Below are positions 26,174 through 37,115 of a stretch of DNA of 64,000 nt, one piece after another (the first letter of the stretch is position 1; each line of letters opens with the position of its first letter). Under the pieces are notes generated by a model. That model searched no databases. It was not told the origin of the DNA and was given only the letters and a program-made list of their open reading frames with translations. The position numbers were made by a program, and so were the translations under genes. Source of the stretch: Flaviflexus ciconiae (GTDB taxonomy: Bacteria > Actinomycetota > Actinomycetes > Actinomycetales > Actinomycetaceae); assembly GCF_003971195.1 (NCBI RefSeq), contig NZ_CP034593.1:1550001-1614000 (forward strand), in the 5' to 3' direction.

Positions 26174-27778
26174 GTGGCTAACGAGTGGTGGCGCTCCGCC
26201 GTAATCTATCAGATCTATCCAAGATCCTTTAAGTCTTCCTCCGGCCCGGTCGGGGACCTAGCCGGGATCACCTCGAAGCTCCCCTACCTCAAGTCGCTGG
26301 GGGTGGATGCCGTGTGGATCTCCCCGTTCTATCCCTCTCCTCAAAAGGACCACGGCTACGACGTCTCTGACTACCGGGATATTGATCCACTGTTCGGTTC
26401 GCTCAAGGACGCCGATGAGATGATCGCGAAGGCCACGGAGCTGGGCATCAAGGTCATCGTTGACCTGGTTCCGAACCACACATCCGATCAGCATCCCTGG
26501 TTCCAGGAGGCGATCTCCTCCCCCGATTCCCCCTACCGCGACCTGTACTGGTTCCGGGATGGCAAGGGTGAGAACGGCGAAATTCCTCCGACGGATTGGA
26601 CGAGTGTCTTTGGCGGCCCCGCATGGACGAGGGTGGCAGATGGGCAGTGGTATCTGCACCTCTTTGATTCCTCCCAACCTGACCTGGATTGGGACAATCA
26701 GGTGGTTCGCACGGAGTTTGAAGCAATCTTGCGGTTCTGGCTGGAGCGCGGCGTGGCAGGCTTCCGCGTCGACGTGGCTCACGGCCTCATCAAGGACCGG
26801 AGCCTTCCGGACTGGCAGTTCCACTGGGACATGGTGTCCGGCCGGGACCAAACCGATATTCCGCCCGCTCCCATGTGGGATCGGGACGAGGTCCACGAGA
26901 TCTATCGAGATTGGCGCAAGATCGTCGACTCCTATGGCGGCATGCTGTGTGCCGAGGCGTGGGTGACTGACGATGCTCGCAGATCTCTCTATGTCCGCGA
27001 GGACGAGTTCCATCAGTGCTTCAACTTTTCATTCCTTGCTAGCCCGTGGGAACCAGATGCAATGAGAGAGGTAATCGACCTGTCCTACGAGGTGAACGGC
27101 GGGGTCGGCGCACCCACCACCTGGGTGCTATCAAACCACGACGTGGTTCGCGTAGCTTCACGGATGGGATTGGAGAAGACCGGCAAGGGCCCCAACGGCA
27201 TCTACGCCACCGATCCCCAACCCGATTTCGAGCTCGGTTCCAAGCGCGCCCGGGCAGCTCAGCTATTGATGCTGGCTCTGCCAGGCTCCGCCTACATCTA
27301 CAACGGTGAGGAGCTCGGGCTCCCCGAGCACACGTCCCTGCCCGATGAGGCGAGGCAGGACCCCACGTTCCGTCGCACGAAGGGCGAGGAAGCAGGTCGT
27401 GACGGTTGCCGCATTCCCCTTCCCTGGGACTCAACAAAGCCCGGGGCGGGCTTCTCCCCCACCGGTGACACTTGGCTGCCTCAGCCGGACGGTTGGGAGC
27501 GGTTTGCGGTTGATGTGCAGGAGAGCGACCCCAACTCCACGCTTGCCTTCTTCAGGAAGGCACTGGCCCTGCGTTCAGAGCTGGAACTCGGCACCTCCAC
27601 GATCGAGGATCACTCCGAGGGTTCCGTTCTCGACTATCGGGTCGGTGATGTTCGGGTTCTGACCTGCTTTAACGACGAAGCACCCGTCCCTAGCGGGTGG
27701 CGGGTGCTTCTGTCATCATCGCCCATATCAAACACGATCGGTGCCGACACGACGGTCTGGCTCACGCAAGAGAGCTAG
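26174..27778 (+). CDS. GH13 alpha-glucosidase (oligo-1,6-/alpha-1,4-glucosidase type)
   Basis: 534 residues from GTG 26174. Cytoplasmic GH13 enzyme of the oligo-1,6-glucosidase/alpha-glucosidase group: [29 protein letters not shown], nucleophile D200 in GFRVDVAHGL, acid/base E261 in MLCAEAWVTD, and VLSNHDVVR. It is expected to release glucose from short alpha-glucosides. The exact linkage preference cannot be read with confidence. Probably controlled by the LacI-family protein upstream. It converges with the thioredoxin-like gene on the other strand, 37 bp away. Confidence 0.9.
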   Translation: MANEWWRSAVIYQIYPRSFKSSSGPVGDLAGITSKLPYLKSLGVDAVWISPFYPSPQKDHGYDVSDYRDIDPLFGSLKDADEMIAKATELGIKVIVDLVPNHTSDQHPWFQEAISSPDSPYRDLYWFRDGKGENGEIPPTDWTSVFGGPAWTRVADGQWYLHLFDSSQPDLDWDNQVVRTEFEAILRFWLERGVAGFRVDVAHGLIKDRSLPDWQFHWDMVSGRDQTDIPPAPMWDRDEVHEIYRDWRKIVDSYGGMLCAEAWVTDDARRSLYVREDEFHQCFNFSFLASPWEPDAMREVIDLSYEVNGGVGAPTTWVLSNHDVVRVASRMGLEKTGKGPNGIYATDPQPDFELGSKRARAAQLLMLALPGSAYIYNGEELGLPEHTSLPDEARQDPTFRRTKGEEAGRDGCRIPLPWDSTKPGAGFSPTGDTWLPQPDGWERFAVDVQESDPNSTLAFFRKALALRSELELGTSTIEDHSEGSVLDYRVGDVRVLTCFNDEAPVPSGWRVLLSSSPISNTIGADTTVWLTQES

Positions 27779-27795
27779 CAGTTTGCCTTGAGGCG

Positions 27796-27837
27796 GCTCG
27801 CCAGCAAGCTCAGCACTACATGAGTGCGCTGGCGAGC
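27796..27837. terminator. Possible bidirectional terminator between convergent genes
   Basis: GCTCGCCAGC (27796-27805) pairs with GCTGGCGAGC (27828-27837); it overlaps the last codons of the minus-strand gene. No T-run, so tentative. Confidence 0.35.
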
Positions 27838-28745
27838 TGCTTGCGGACCTCGGTGACGAGCGGGTCGTGGATGCCAACAATGTTGAACAGGGCGACGATC
27901 CGTTCGCGTGCCTTCTCACGATCATCGCCCGAGGTCGCTCGGATGACTGCGAGCAGACGACCGAAGGCCGACTCGGGGCGGCTGGCAGCAACCTCAATGT
28001 CGGAGGCCTGCAGATGCAAATCAACGTCGGTGAGGTCAGCATCCTTCGCGGTCGACATGATGGACTGAACGTCGTATCCCTGGACGCGCTGAAGAAGCTC
28101 AACGCGTGCCAGTTCGACCTTCGCTACCTCGTCGCCCGGGTTCTCCTTGAGTGCCTTTGTGTAGGCGGCGTGGGCCTTGTCAAAGTCACCGGCGGAGAGC
28201 GCCTCGTTTGCTTCCTTGACGTGGGGCGGGAGCTCCGGTTCCGGCAGGCTACCGTCCTCATCTCCGTCGAGCCTCCCGTGCACGCTCAGCTGCTCGGCGG
28301 CCTGGAGGACGCTGTCGAGCGCCTTGGCAACGTCAGCATCGTCCATGGTGCCCTGGAAGAGCGGGACGGGGTTGCCGCCGAGGACGGCAAGGGTCGTGGG
28401 GACCGCCTGAACCTGGAAGGCCTGGGCGATCTCCGGGGAGGAGTCGGCCTCGACAAGGCCAAGGCCGATTGCGCCGCCGCGGGACAGAATCTGCGACTCG
28501 AGGGTCTTGGCTAGTGCCAGGGAACCTTCGGAGCGGGGCGAAGTGAAGACCACGACGAGCGGCACGTGGAGTGACAGCTCGAGGAACGACTGCACGCTCT
28601 CCATTGTCACGTCGCGCACGAACGGTCCCGGAATCACCTGCTCGCCGTTCTCGTTCGTTGTCTGCGCCTTCATGCGCTCCTGCTCTTTGGCGGGGGCGAG
28701 CGCCGACAGGTCGACTGCTCCACGGATATTCAGTGGCTCACTCAA
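27816..28745 (-). CDS. Thioredoxin-fold/TPR protein (co-chaperone CnoX/YbbN-like) without CxxC
   Basis: 309 residues. Residues ~40-155 are a thioredoxin fold (PLVVVFTSPRSEGSLALAKTLE, VQAVPTTLAVLGGNPV with the cis-Pro), but the redox CxxC is replaced by SPRSEG, so it cannot be an oxidoreductase of the usual type. Residues ~180-300 carry TPR-like helices (ANEALSAGDFDKAHAAYTKALKENPGD). This architecture is that of the actinobacterial YbbN/CnoX-like group, which act as holdases/co-chaperones. It is the last gene of a three-gene minus-strand group (31280-27816), separated from the lipoprotein by only 10 bp. Confidence 0.85.
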   Translation of the reverse strand: MSEPLNIRGAVDLSALAPAKEQERMKAQTTNENGEQVIPGPFVRDVTMESVQSFLELSLHVPLVVVFTSPRSEGSLALAKTLESQILSRGGAIGLGLVEADSSPEIAQAFQVQAVPTTLAVLGGNPVPLFQGTMDDADVAKALDSVLQAAEQLSVHGRLDGDEDGSLPEPELPPHVKEANEALSAGDFDKAHAAYTKALKENPGDEVAKVELARVELLQRVQGYDVQSIMSTAKDADLTDVDLHLQASDIEVAASRPESAFGRLLAVIRATSGDDREKARERIVALFNIVGIHDPLVTEVRKQLASALM

Positions 28746-28755
28746 TTGTTAATTC

Positions 28756-29856
28756 CTATTCGTCATCCGGGTTCGTGGACTCGTCGTCGGCAACCTCGAT
28801 GAGCTCGGGGCTCGATGTCGCGATCACCTGGACATTCCCACCGCCCTGCGGCGGGATGTAGAACGCCACCATGACGGAGTACGTCGATGTGAGCGTTCCC
28901 TGAACATCGTATGTCGAATCTTCTTCTTCGGTTAGCCACTGAGCAAGTTCATCGCCAACAGTGATCGTCGAGCCTGCCGAAGTCCGGTCAATTTCGACAT
29001 CGTAGTTGAAGTAACCCATCGTGACCGCGCCGCCGTCCTCGGTGGCCATGGTCATCGGGCCGTGGTCGAGAGCCTCAGCGTTAACGGACGCCGTTCCGGT
29101 TTCGCCGAGTGACTCCGAGATCGATTCCCGCTGCTCCGAGAGGGACGTAGCAAGCGAATCGCCTTCGAACGTCACGTTCGTTTCGTCGCCGCTCAGCAGC
29201 TGAGCATATTCGGTGACAACCTGGATCGCGGGAGCCGCGATTCCTTCCTTGTCGTCCTTGGCGATCGACTGAGTATCGGCTGCGAAGGTGATTTCCACAT
29301 CGGCCGGCACCAGGTCGGCGTAACCCCACAGCTTGTAGTTCTCGCGGCCTTCCACCTGCGAGAGGACAACGAGCTGGTGGTTGGAGCCAGTATCCGGGTT
29401 CTCGGTGAACACCATGGCAACGCGAGGGAAGTCTGTCGACATGCTCCACGTCGAATCCGCGTCGGTCATGGCGATTGGCTCAACCTCCGTGCCGAACCGG
29501 TCGGAGTTCTCAAAGCCCGCCTCGATGGTCCGGCGTGCGGGACCCGTGACCCTGTCCATGACGTTCTCGGCCGAACGCTCCTCGTAGGCCACGTCAAGCG
29601 CCTCCGAGATAGCTTCCAGGACCTGGTCGGCACGTAGGGACTGGTTCTCACCCTGCTCAACGGTGTCATCGGTGGCTTCTTCCCCACCGGTTTCCTCACC
29701 TTCGACGGGCTCGCCCGTGCCCTCCCCGTTATCCGTTGCCGAAGCTGACGGTGTCTCGACCGACGGGCTCGGCAGTTCGTTGGCATCATTCGAGCATGCG
29801 CTCAGGACCAGAGCGGTCGCGGCAGCAAGTGCCCAATATTTTCTCGATACGGTCAT
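28756..29856 (-). CDS. Predicted lipoprotein, unknown function
   Basis: 366 residues from ATG 29856, chosen because AAGGAG ends a few bases upstream; a longer frame to 29895 would overlap the previous gene and displace the signal peptide. Signal peptide KYWALAAATALVLSAC with lipobox LSAC. An acidic Ser/Glu/Gly linker (~25-75) precedes a folded domain of ~280 residues with no Cys and no motif I recognise (ALDVAYEERSAENVMDRVTGPARR; VMVAFYIPPQGGG near the end). Exported and lipid-anchored. It follows the membrane-protein gene by 2 bp, so they are co-transcribed. Confidence 0.8.
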   Translation of the reverse strand: MTVSRKYWALAAATALVLSACSNDANELPSPSVETPSASATDNGEGTGEPVEGEETGGEEATDDTVEQGENQSLRADQVLEAISEALDVAYEERSAENVMDRVTGPARRTIEAGFENSDRFGTEVEPIAMTDADSTWSMSTDFPRVAMVFTENPDTGSNHQLVVLSQVEGRENYKLWGYADLVPADVEITFAADTQSIAKDDKEGIAAPAIQVVTEYAQLLSGDETNVTFEGDSLATSLSEQRESISESLGETGTASVNAEALDHGPMTMATEDGGAVTMGYFNYDVEIDRTSAGSTITVGDELAQWLTEEEDSTYDVQGTLTSTYSVMVAFYIPPQGGGNVQVIATSSPELIEVADDESTNPDDE

Positions 29857-29858
29857 GA

Positions 29859-31280
29859 TTACTCCTTCGGGCCAAAGCCCCACAGCTCGCGCCACTGTGC
29901 CGAGGTCGCGCGCCGTTCATCGTCATTGTCCGATTCATCCGTCGATCTCTGAGCATCATGCTGCTCAGAGTCAGACACACCGGACTCCTCCACCTCGGAA
30001 TCTACTGATTCAACATGAGAGGAGGGTGAATTCTCGCTGAGGACTTCATTAGGATCCGCACCGGCATGATTTTCAGCATCCTGGACCGAATCGCTCTCAT
30101 CAGAGTTGTCGTCTAAGTCGCTCTCGTTCGACACAGCCTCTTCGGTGTCCGCGTCCGCATCACCGGATTCGTCAGCTACCGACTCGGCCTGATCGAACGA
30201 TTCGCCAGACTCGTCCTTGTCATCAACCTGCGTCTCGGCTCCGGCCAGCTCCTCAGCCTGATCTGACTCGCCAGAGAGCTCTGCCTCTGCCACGCGATCG
30301 CGATCACCGGACTCGTCGAGCTCATCAGTTTCGTTCGAGTCAGCGTGAGGTGCGGCCTCAGCATTGCCTGCAACCTCGGATTCACCGTCGCTATCGCTGG
30401 CTGTCTCATCCTCATTCACGGGCTCAATCACCGGCTCTTCAGTCTCGAGTTCTGCTGCGCGGAACTCTTCAGCCCGGGGGCTGGCGGGGAGGATGCCGGC
30501 GCCGTAGGAACCGCCGGATGCTTCGCGTACCGTGTCGCGTTCCGGAGCGACAGGCTCCGTACCGTCCACCTTGATCGCGGGGATCACGGTCGTTTCGGTC
30601 GCATCGGCTCGGTCCCTGCGCTCGGTGCGCTGGATGCTCTCGGCACGCTTCTTGGCGATGGAACGAACCTGGGTGTCGAAGAGGAAGAGCGCGCTACCCG
30701 CGGCAAAGATAACGATGCCGAGGATGATGAGCGGGATTGCGTGCGGGGTGTCGACCTCGCGCTCCCACGTGATGGTGAGTTGCGGGGTGGTACCGTCCTC
30801 GCCGACCGCAATCAGGCTCCAGTCACCTTCGGGAACCACGAAGTGCATTTCGGCTGCGCCATCACCTGTTAGGAAGTTGTCGGGGCTGAACAGGTCGGAG
30901 CCCTGAACGGAGATGTCATCTTCGGGAGCAGCATCATTCTCGGGAACCTCGGTGGAAAGGGTCTCCCAGTTGGTCAGGCCCGTGACCCGCACGTGCGGGT
31001 CGTCACCCAGCCAGATGTTTGCCGTGCTGCTGGAAGCAACCACCATCTCAACGTTCGTGCCAGGTGCCCTGGCAACAACGGTCACGGTGTCGTTCACCAT
31101 CTCGAGAACACCCGGGTCGGTGACGATAATTCCGGACTCTGATTCAGCTTCGGTTGTCGCCACAATTGTCGTGCTCGGCTTCCACCAGGTTGCGGAACCG
31201 ACGCCTACGACGATGAGTGCCACGCCCACGATGAGCAAGAGGGCCGATATCGGCTTCCTCATCTTCTTCCATTCCGTCAC
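29859..31280 (-). CDS. Membrane protein with acidic cytoplasmic tail, unknown function
   Basis: 473 residues from GTG 31280, selected because AGGAGG lies 6 bases upstream (ATG 31262 is also possible). TM helix 1 at ~12-33 (ISALLLIVGVALIVVGVGS), an external domain of ~170 residues (TVTVVARAPGTNVEMVV, VPEGDWSLIAVGEDG), TM helix 2 at ~195-215 (IPLIILGIVIFAAGSALFLF), then an RSIAKKRAESIQRTERRDR basic stretch and a ~220-residue tail dominated by E, D and S. The tail ends in RRATSAQWRELWGFGPKE, which looks like a short conserved motif. Divergent from the DivIVA-like gene with a 149-bp spacer. Function unknown. Confidence 0.8.
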   Translation of the reverse strand: MTEWKKMRKPISALLLIVGVALIVVGVGSATWWKPSTTIVATTEAESESGIIVTDPGVLEMVNDTVTVVARAPGTNVEMVVASSSTANIWLGDDPHVRVTGLTNWETLSTEVPENDAAPEDDISVQGSDLFSPDNFLTGDGAAEMHFVVPEGDWSLIAVGEDGTTPQLTITWEREVDTPHAIPLIILGIVIFAAGSALFLFDTQVRSIAKKRAESIQRTERRDRADATETTVIPAIKVDGTEPVAPERDTVREASGGSYGAGILPASPRAEEFRAAELETEEPVIEPVNEDETASDSDGESEVAGNAEAAPHADSNETDELDESGDRDRVAEAELSGESDQAEELAGAETQVDDKDESGESFDQAESVADESGDADADTEEAVSNESDLDDNSDESDSVQDAENHAGADPNEVLSENSPSSHVESVDSEVEESGVSDSEQHDAQRSTDESDNDDERRATSAQWRELWGFGPKE

Positions 31281-31429
31281 GTCGTTCCTCCTCGGTCTAT
31301 GATCAGTGCTCAAGCATAGTTGTATAACGATTTTATAAAGTAGTCTTTTGCGTAGAGCGTACGCAGTTTCACACTGGTGCCGACTTTTTAGTTTCACAGC
31401 GTACTCTGGTGGCGAACGAAAGGAATGCT

Positions 31430-32632
31430 ATGGAGGACACACAGTTTCCGATTGTCATGCGGGGCTACGATCGGACGCAGGTCGATCAGAAGGTGCACTC
31501 GCTGACCTCCTCACTCAACGAGACACGGTCCCAGGTGGCCACGCTCGACTCAGAGGTGCTCAAGCTATCCGGCGAGCTCGCCGAGGCGCGCCGTGAACTC
31601 GCTGAGAACGATAGACCGTCCTACTCGGGTCTCGGTGCTCGGGTGGAGCGCCTTCTGCGTTCCACGGAGGAACAATCCCTCGATATCGTCACCCGGGCCA
31701 ATGCTGACGCCGAGAAAACCCTGAACCGAGCAACCGAGCAGTCAAACAGCATGACGGAGGCAGCCGAGAAGCAGGCCGCCGAATTGCTCGCCACCGCACG
31801 CCGGGATGCTGAGGATGAACGCAAGTCGGCTACAGCCACCGCGTCAACAGAGCTCGACAACGCCCGCGTCAAGGTCGAGGAAATGGTTGCATCAGCAGAG
31901 CGCGAAGCCCACAGGCTCCGCACCGAAGCGCAGAACTACACGGCCGATCTGCGCTCCAAGACCGAAACCGAGATGAGGACACTCCGCACCTCCACGGAGG
32001 ACGAACTGGCTCGCGCCAGGTCCGAGCAGGAACGCAACCTCGCCGAGGAGCTTGCCGCACACCGCGAGAAGATCCAGTCCGAGTCTTCGGCGCACAACGA
32101 GCGCCTCGCAAACGAACTCACCGAGCACCGTGACCGAATTGCCCGCGAAAGCAACGACCACGAGAAGCGGATCTCCCAAGAGTCGGCCGACCACCGGGAA
32201 CGCCTCACCGCCGAGGCAAAGGAATCTGCCGACAAGCTCGCCTCCGAGGAAGCAACCCAGCGGGAACTCATGAACACCATGGTGTCCGAGGCAGAGCAGA
32301 AGGCCGCCGACGCTGAAAGGCGCCTCTCAGAGGCCGTCAGCCGCGCTGAGACGCTCCGCTCCACGTCGCAGTCCGATGCTTCCCAGCGCGTTGCCCAGGC
32401 AACCGCAGAGGCCGAGGAAATCCTCTCCGACGCCAGGTCGCAGGCCGGCGCCATCCTCTCCGAGGCCCGCGAGTCCGCTCGCAACGAGCGTGACTCCGTC
32501 AAGGAGCACGTCGCGCAGCTCACCGCCCAGCGCGACTCCATCACGTCCTACCTGGAGGACATGAGGTCACTGCTCAGCTCGGACCAGCAGAAGATGCTGA
32601 CCGATCTGGCGGGCGAGACCGAACAGGAATAG
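31430..32632 (+). CDS. DivIVA-like long coiled-coil protein
   Basis: 400 residues from ATG 31430, which has GAAAGGA upstream; GTG 31409 gives seven more residues but has no ribosome binding site. The N-terminus FPIVMRGYDRTQVDQKVHSL is the DivIVA-type module (GYD-x3-VD). Nearly all the rest is coiled coil: repeated Glu/Ala/Arg heptads from ~30 to ~380 with Cys absent. Such proteins bind curved membrane and organise polar growth or division in actinobacteria, but this one is longer than Wag31 and is probably a paralogue; role inferred only. A strong terminator follows. Confidence 0.8.
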   Translation: MEDTQFPIVMRGYDRTQVDQKVHSLTSSLNETRSQVATLDSEVLKLSGELAEARRELAENDRPSYSGLGARVERLLRSTEEQSLDIVTRANADAEKTLNRATEQSNSMTEAAEKQAAELLATARRDAEDERKSATATASTELDNARVKVEEMVASAEREAHRLRTEAQNYTADLRSKTETEMRTLRTSTEDELARARSEQERNLAEELAAHREKIQSESSAHNERLANELTEHRDRIARESNDHEKRISQESADHRERLTAEAKESADKLASEEATQRELMNTMVSEAEQKAADAERRLSEAVSRAETLRSTSQSDASQRVAQATAEAEEILSDARSQAGAILSEARESARNERDSVKEHVAQLTAQRDSITSYLEDMRSLLSSDQQKMLTDLAGETEQE

Positions 32633-32680
32633 GCACCTACCTCGGCCACGTTCGTGGTGCAGAGAAATAGCAGGAAGCAT

Positions 32681-32720
32681 GGGGCGTCCCGGGATCAGTT
32701 CCCGGGACGCCCCTTCATTT
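32681..32720. terminator. Terminator after DivIVA-like gene
   Basis: 13-bp perfect stem GGGGCGTCCCGGG (32681-32693)/CCCGGGACGCCCC (32701-32713), then TTCATTT. Lies between convergent genes. Confidence 0.85.
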
Positions 32721-32825
32721 CCAAATACAAGCGCGACCGCTCACCCACACGAGATGCGTGACCATCTACCGGTAACTGTCGCTCCGGTTCTGCGCTGGTC
32801 AACCTAACCGGTGCCCGCCTGGGCG

Positions 32826-33611
32826 TCATTTACCCGAGACGAACTCCGACAGCAGTCCGGCAAGTTCACCGGGCGTCTCGAGCGCCGTGAAGTGTCCGGC
32901 GCTGGTGATGGTCGCGACAGTTGCCGAGCCCTGATATCTGCCAGCAAGCCCCTCCATCATCTCCGCCGTGCAGGAGGCATCGTCCTCGCCACGGATGAGC
33001 AGCAGCGGGATGTCGAGAGTGTCGATCAGGTGCCGCCGGTCGGGGCGTGCCGCCATTGCCCTCTGCATCCAGGCCAGCGACGGTCCCTGAACCTCGTGGA
33101 GCCTGCGAGAAATATCGGCATAGACTTCTGGGCGGGCTTCCTTGGTGACGGGAGAGGTCATCGTGTCCGCCATGACGTACACGCTCGACACATCCCCATC
33201 GTCGGCCTTGTTGGCGGCTTCCAGACGCTTCTCTCCGGCCTCGGGAGCGTCCGCACCAATATTGGTATCCATAAGGACCAGGCCAGCAACGAGATCCGGG
33301 GCCTTCTCAAGGATGCTGACGGCGACCGCACCACCCATGGAGAGGCCGCCGAGGAAGACTCTGTCGATACCCATCTCTTCCAGGTCGGCAATAACCGCCT
33401 CCGCCATCGTGTCCAGGCTCGGTGCCGTTGCGCCGAACTTGCTATCGATTTCTGAGCCGGATGGGGACTTTCCAAAGCCCGGCGCATCGACTGTCAGAAC
33501 CGTATCGAGGTGACCGCACACCTCGTCATACATGGTCGAATCCAGGGGCATGGCATGAAGGAGAAGGAGCGGCGTTCCGCTCCCCGTCATCCGATAAGAG
33601 AGGTAGGTCAT
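32826..33611 (-). CDS. Alpha/beta-hydrolase family protein
   Basis: 261 residues. Standard alpha/beta-hydrolase: oxyanion-hole region LLLHAMPLDSTMY, strand VDAPGFGKSP, nucleophile elbow GLSMGG with S91, acid in LLIRGEDDASC, and catalytic His in SAGHFTALETP. Substrate is unknown; the size and motifs resemble 3-oxoadipate enol-lactonase/esterase-type enzymes, but no pathway genes are near. No signal peptide, so cytoplasmic. Confidence 0.88.
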   Translation of the reverse strand: MTYLSYRMTGSGTPLLLLHAMPLDSTMYDEVCGHLDTVLTVDAPGFGKSPSGSEIDSKFGATAPSLDTMAEAVIADLEEMGIDRVFLGGLSMGGAVAVSILEKAPDLVAGLVLMDTNIGADAPEAGEKRLEAANKADDGDVSSVYVMADTMTSPVTKEARPEVYADISRRLHEVQGPSLAWMQRAMAARPDRRHLIDTLDIPLLLIRGEDDASCTAEMMEGLAGRYQGSATVATITSAGHFTALETPGELAGLLSEFVSGK

Positions 33612-33904
33612 AGCACCACTGTAACGACTGCGCCCCGGTGAGTGAATGCTTGAGGCAGGCCATAATTTTAGGTGACGTGCACAAGCGCACGCAGTTCAGA
33701 CTGCTCACGGGGAATCTTTCGTTGACTTCCCGGCGATGGGTTTCCACGTCTGGGTAACTAACGCGGGTAACGAAGGGCATGAAACTCTTGGGAACGCGAA
33801 GGCCGCCGGGTGGATGATCACGATGCTTGGACGGCCTTCTCGCCGGTTATACATTTTGTGGTGACCGCTCTTCGGGAGGCTCATCGCTCCGCTTCTTTGT
33901 CAAG
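33612..33904. other. Intergenic region between hydrolase and zinc-motif protein genes
   Basis: 293 bp without a credible gene; open frames crossing it are antisense shadows or lack a start signal. The promoter of the alpha/beta-hydrolase gene should lie here. Confidence 0.5.
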
Positions 33905-34210
33905 CTAGAAGCTATAGCCGCGGGTGTCTCTGGCTCGCCAGCACGCACTGTGCCAGTGCCTGCGTGCCTCGAGGCCAGCTTGTGCACCCCAGAGGGTTTC
34001 CTCGGTCCAGGCGACGATGTGTGGGGTTCCGACAGCGATAATTTGCTGACATCCGGGGCAGCGGTATTCCTTTTGCCCGGAGGGAATGTTGCGGACGTTA
34101 AAGGTGAGTCCACCCGGTCCCGTTTCGGTTCGAACGCCCCCGGTTATCCGGTCCATGTTGAGTGGAACGTGACCCTGGTGGTAGGGGCGCTTGCGAGACT
34201 TCCTGCCCAT
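33905..34210 (-). CDS. Conserved small actinobacterial protein with zinc-binding Cys/His motif
   Basis: 101 residues. Basic N-terminus ([16 protein letters not shown]), then YRCPGCQQIIAVGTPHIVAW and RRHWHSACWRARDTRGY, i.e. CxxC plus H-W-H-x2-C, a likely zinc ribbon. The family is commonly found next to nucS in actinobacteria (often labelled 'ATP/GTP-binding protein', a name the sequence does not justify). The start overlaps the end of nucS by one base, so it is co-expressed with it. Its function is not known. Confidence 0.8.
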   Translation of the reverse strand: MGRKSRKRPYHQGHVPLNMDRITGGVRTETGPGGLTFNVRNIPSGQKEYRCPGCQQIIAVGTPHIVAWTEETLWGAQAGLEARRHWHSACWRARDTRGYSF

Positions 34211-34905
34211 TAGAACAGCCTGTCCTCCGCATTATCCGTGCCCTTCATGGCGCCATAGTCGAGGACGAGGCAGCGGATCCCACGGTCCTCTGCCAGCACC
34301 CGGGCCTGGGGCTTGATCTCCTGAGCAGCAAAGACTCCCGAGACGGGTGCCAGAAGCGGATCGCGGTTGAGGAGCTCGAGGTAGCGGGTAAGCTGCTCAA
34401 CGCCGTCGATCTCGCCCCTGCGCTTGATCTCGATGGCCACGTGCTTACCGTCCCGGTCCTTGACCATGAGGTCGACCGGTCCGATTGCGGTGGGGAACTC
34501 ACGCCGAATAAGGCGGGTGCCGGGGCCAACGAGCTCAACCTGTTCGGCAAGGAGCTCTTGCAGGTGAGCTTCGACGCCGTCCTTCACGAGGCCCGGGTCC
34601 TCCCCCAGCTGGTATTCCATCTCTTCGATGATGCTGAAGACCTTGATGTTGAGAGCATCATTCGTTTTTGCGTTGGCGACAAGCCAGACCTGCTCGACTC
34701 CGATCTCGGCTTCTTCTTCGGATGGCTCAGCCTCCGTCAGGGTGCACGGGGCACTCATCCAGTTCAGGGGCTTATAGGAGCCACCGTCGGAGTGGATGAG
34801 AACGGAACCGTCCGCCTTCATCATGATGAGCCGAGGGGCCCGAGCAAGATAGGCATCGAGCCGGCCGGAGTATTCGACGGAGCATTCTGCAAAGACAACA
34901 CGCAC
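34210..34905 (-). CDS. nucS: Mismatch-specific endonuclease NucS/EndoMS
   Basis: 231 residues. NucS cuts both strands at mismatches and provides mismatch repair in actinobacteria and archaea that lack MutS/MutL. The N-terminal DNA-binding half contains [15 protein letters not shown] and [13 protein letters not shown]; the C-terminal RecB-like nuclease has GPVDLMVKD...[20 protein letters not shown], with D, E and K as active-site residues. GTG 34905 is chosen because homology begins at VRVVFAECS; the longer frame to ATG 34977 would run into the DUF2550 gene upstream. The C-terminus DNAEDRLF resembles the short sequence that interacts with the sliding clamp. Confidence 0.92.
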   Translation of the reverse strand: MRVVFAECSVEYSGRLDAYLARAPRLIMMKADGSVLIHSDGGSYKPLNWMSAPCTLTEAEPSEEEAEIGVEQVWLVANAKTNDALNIKVFSIIEEMEYQLGEDPGLVKDGVEAHLQELLAEQVELVGPGTRLIRREFPTAIGPVDLMVKDRDGKHVAIEIKRRGEIDGVEQLTRYLELLNRDPLLAPVSGVFAAQEIKPQARVLAEDRGIRCLVLDYGAMKGTDNAEDRLF

Positions 34906-34915
34906 GCCGTCCAGT

Positions 34916-35332
34916 CTACATACCCGTGGGTTCCTCGACCGGGCTCGCTCCGTCCATCCATCCCACAACACCAGCAACTGAGCTGTTTGTCATGGCCCAC
35001 AGCCAGTCCTCACCGTTGCACTCAAAGTGCACGACCGCCGTTCCTGCTGCTTCGTTGCGCTGGTGGTAGTCGACAATGCTGAGGCGGTGCCGCGAGAAGG
35101 AAAGGGAGGGCCTGCGGGTGATAGAGCCGGTCTTGTACCAGGTGAGGTACTCCGCTCCGAAGACCGCAACACCTGCCTTCCACTCGTTTGAGCCAGGCTC
35201 ACTGACCGAGCAGGGGAATGAGCCGACGCGGTTGAAGAGGGCGCGGGTGCGGAGCATCGCCCACAACACAAATGCCCCGGCGACAAAGAGTAGTGCGACA
35301 AGCACACTCAAAATGACAGCCGGGGCATTCAT
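34916..35332 (-). CDS. DUF2550 family membrane protein
   Basis: 138 residues. One N-terminal TM helix ([21 protein letters not shown]), then a small cytoplasmic domain ([34 protein letters not shown]). DUF2550 proteins regularly sit between atpC and nucS in actinobacteria, as here (12 bp after atpC, 10 bp before nucS). Function unknown. Confidence 0.88.
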   Translation of the reverse strand: MNAPAVILSVLVALLFVAGAFVLWAMLRTRALFNRVGSFPCSVSEPGSNEWKAGVAVFGAEYLTWYKTGSITRRPSLSFSRHRLSIVDYHQRNEAAGTAVVHFECNGEDWLWAMTNSSVAGVVGWMDGASPVEEPTGM

Positions 35333-35344
35333 AGATTTTCCGTT

Positions 35345-35616
35345 CTAGTCGTCGAGCTCCTCAAGGTGAAGTTCGCCTTCGCCCGAATCATCGACAACGA
35401 TGGTCACGACGTTCGAGTCAACGACGACGAATCCCTGGGGAACTTCGAAGGTTTTCTCTCCTGAGCCCGATTCTACCCATACTGTGCCGGGTCGGAGGAC
35501 AGCAAGAAGAGGCTCGCGTCCGTCAAGGATGCCGAGCTCGCCCTCAAAGGCCGGGACGACGACAGAGCTCGCCTCTCCCTGCCAGCCGTCGCCGGAGCGT
35601 GCGACGATGTCGACCT

Positions 35617-35620
<4 letters not shown>
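35345..35620 (-). CDS. atpC: F1F0 ATP synthase epsilon subunit, short form
   Basis: 91 residues, only the N-terminal beta-sandwich ([32 protein letters not shown] in blocks; [16 protein letters not shown]) and no C-terminal helical hairpin, which is short compared with ~130 in Escherichia coli; short epsilon forms occur in actinobacteria. The absence of the hairpin means less or no epsilon inhibition of ATP hydrolysis. Start overlaps the atpD stop by four bases. Confidence 0.92.
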
Positions 35621-37112
<1,492 letters not shown>

Positions 37113-37115
37113 CTA

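Noticed and set aside
34162-35082. 306-residue plus-strand frame over nucS and DUF2550
   Set aside because: Shadow of two recognised minus-strand genes.
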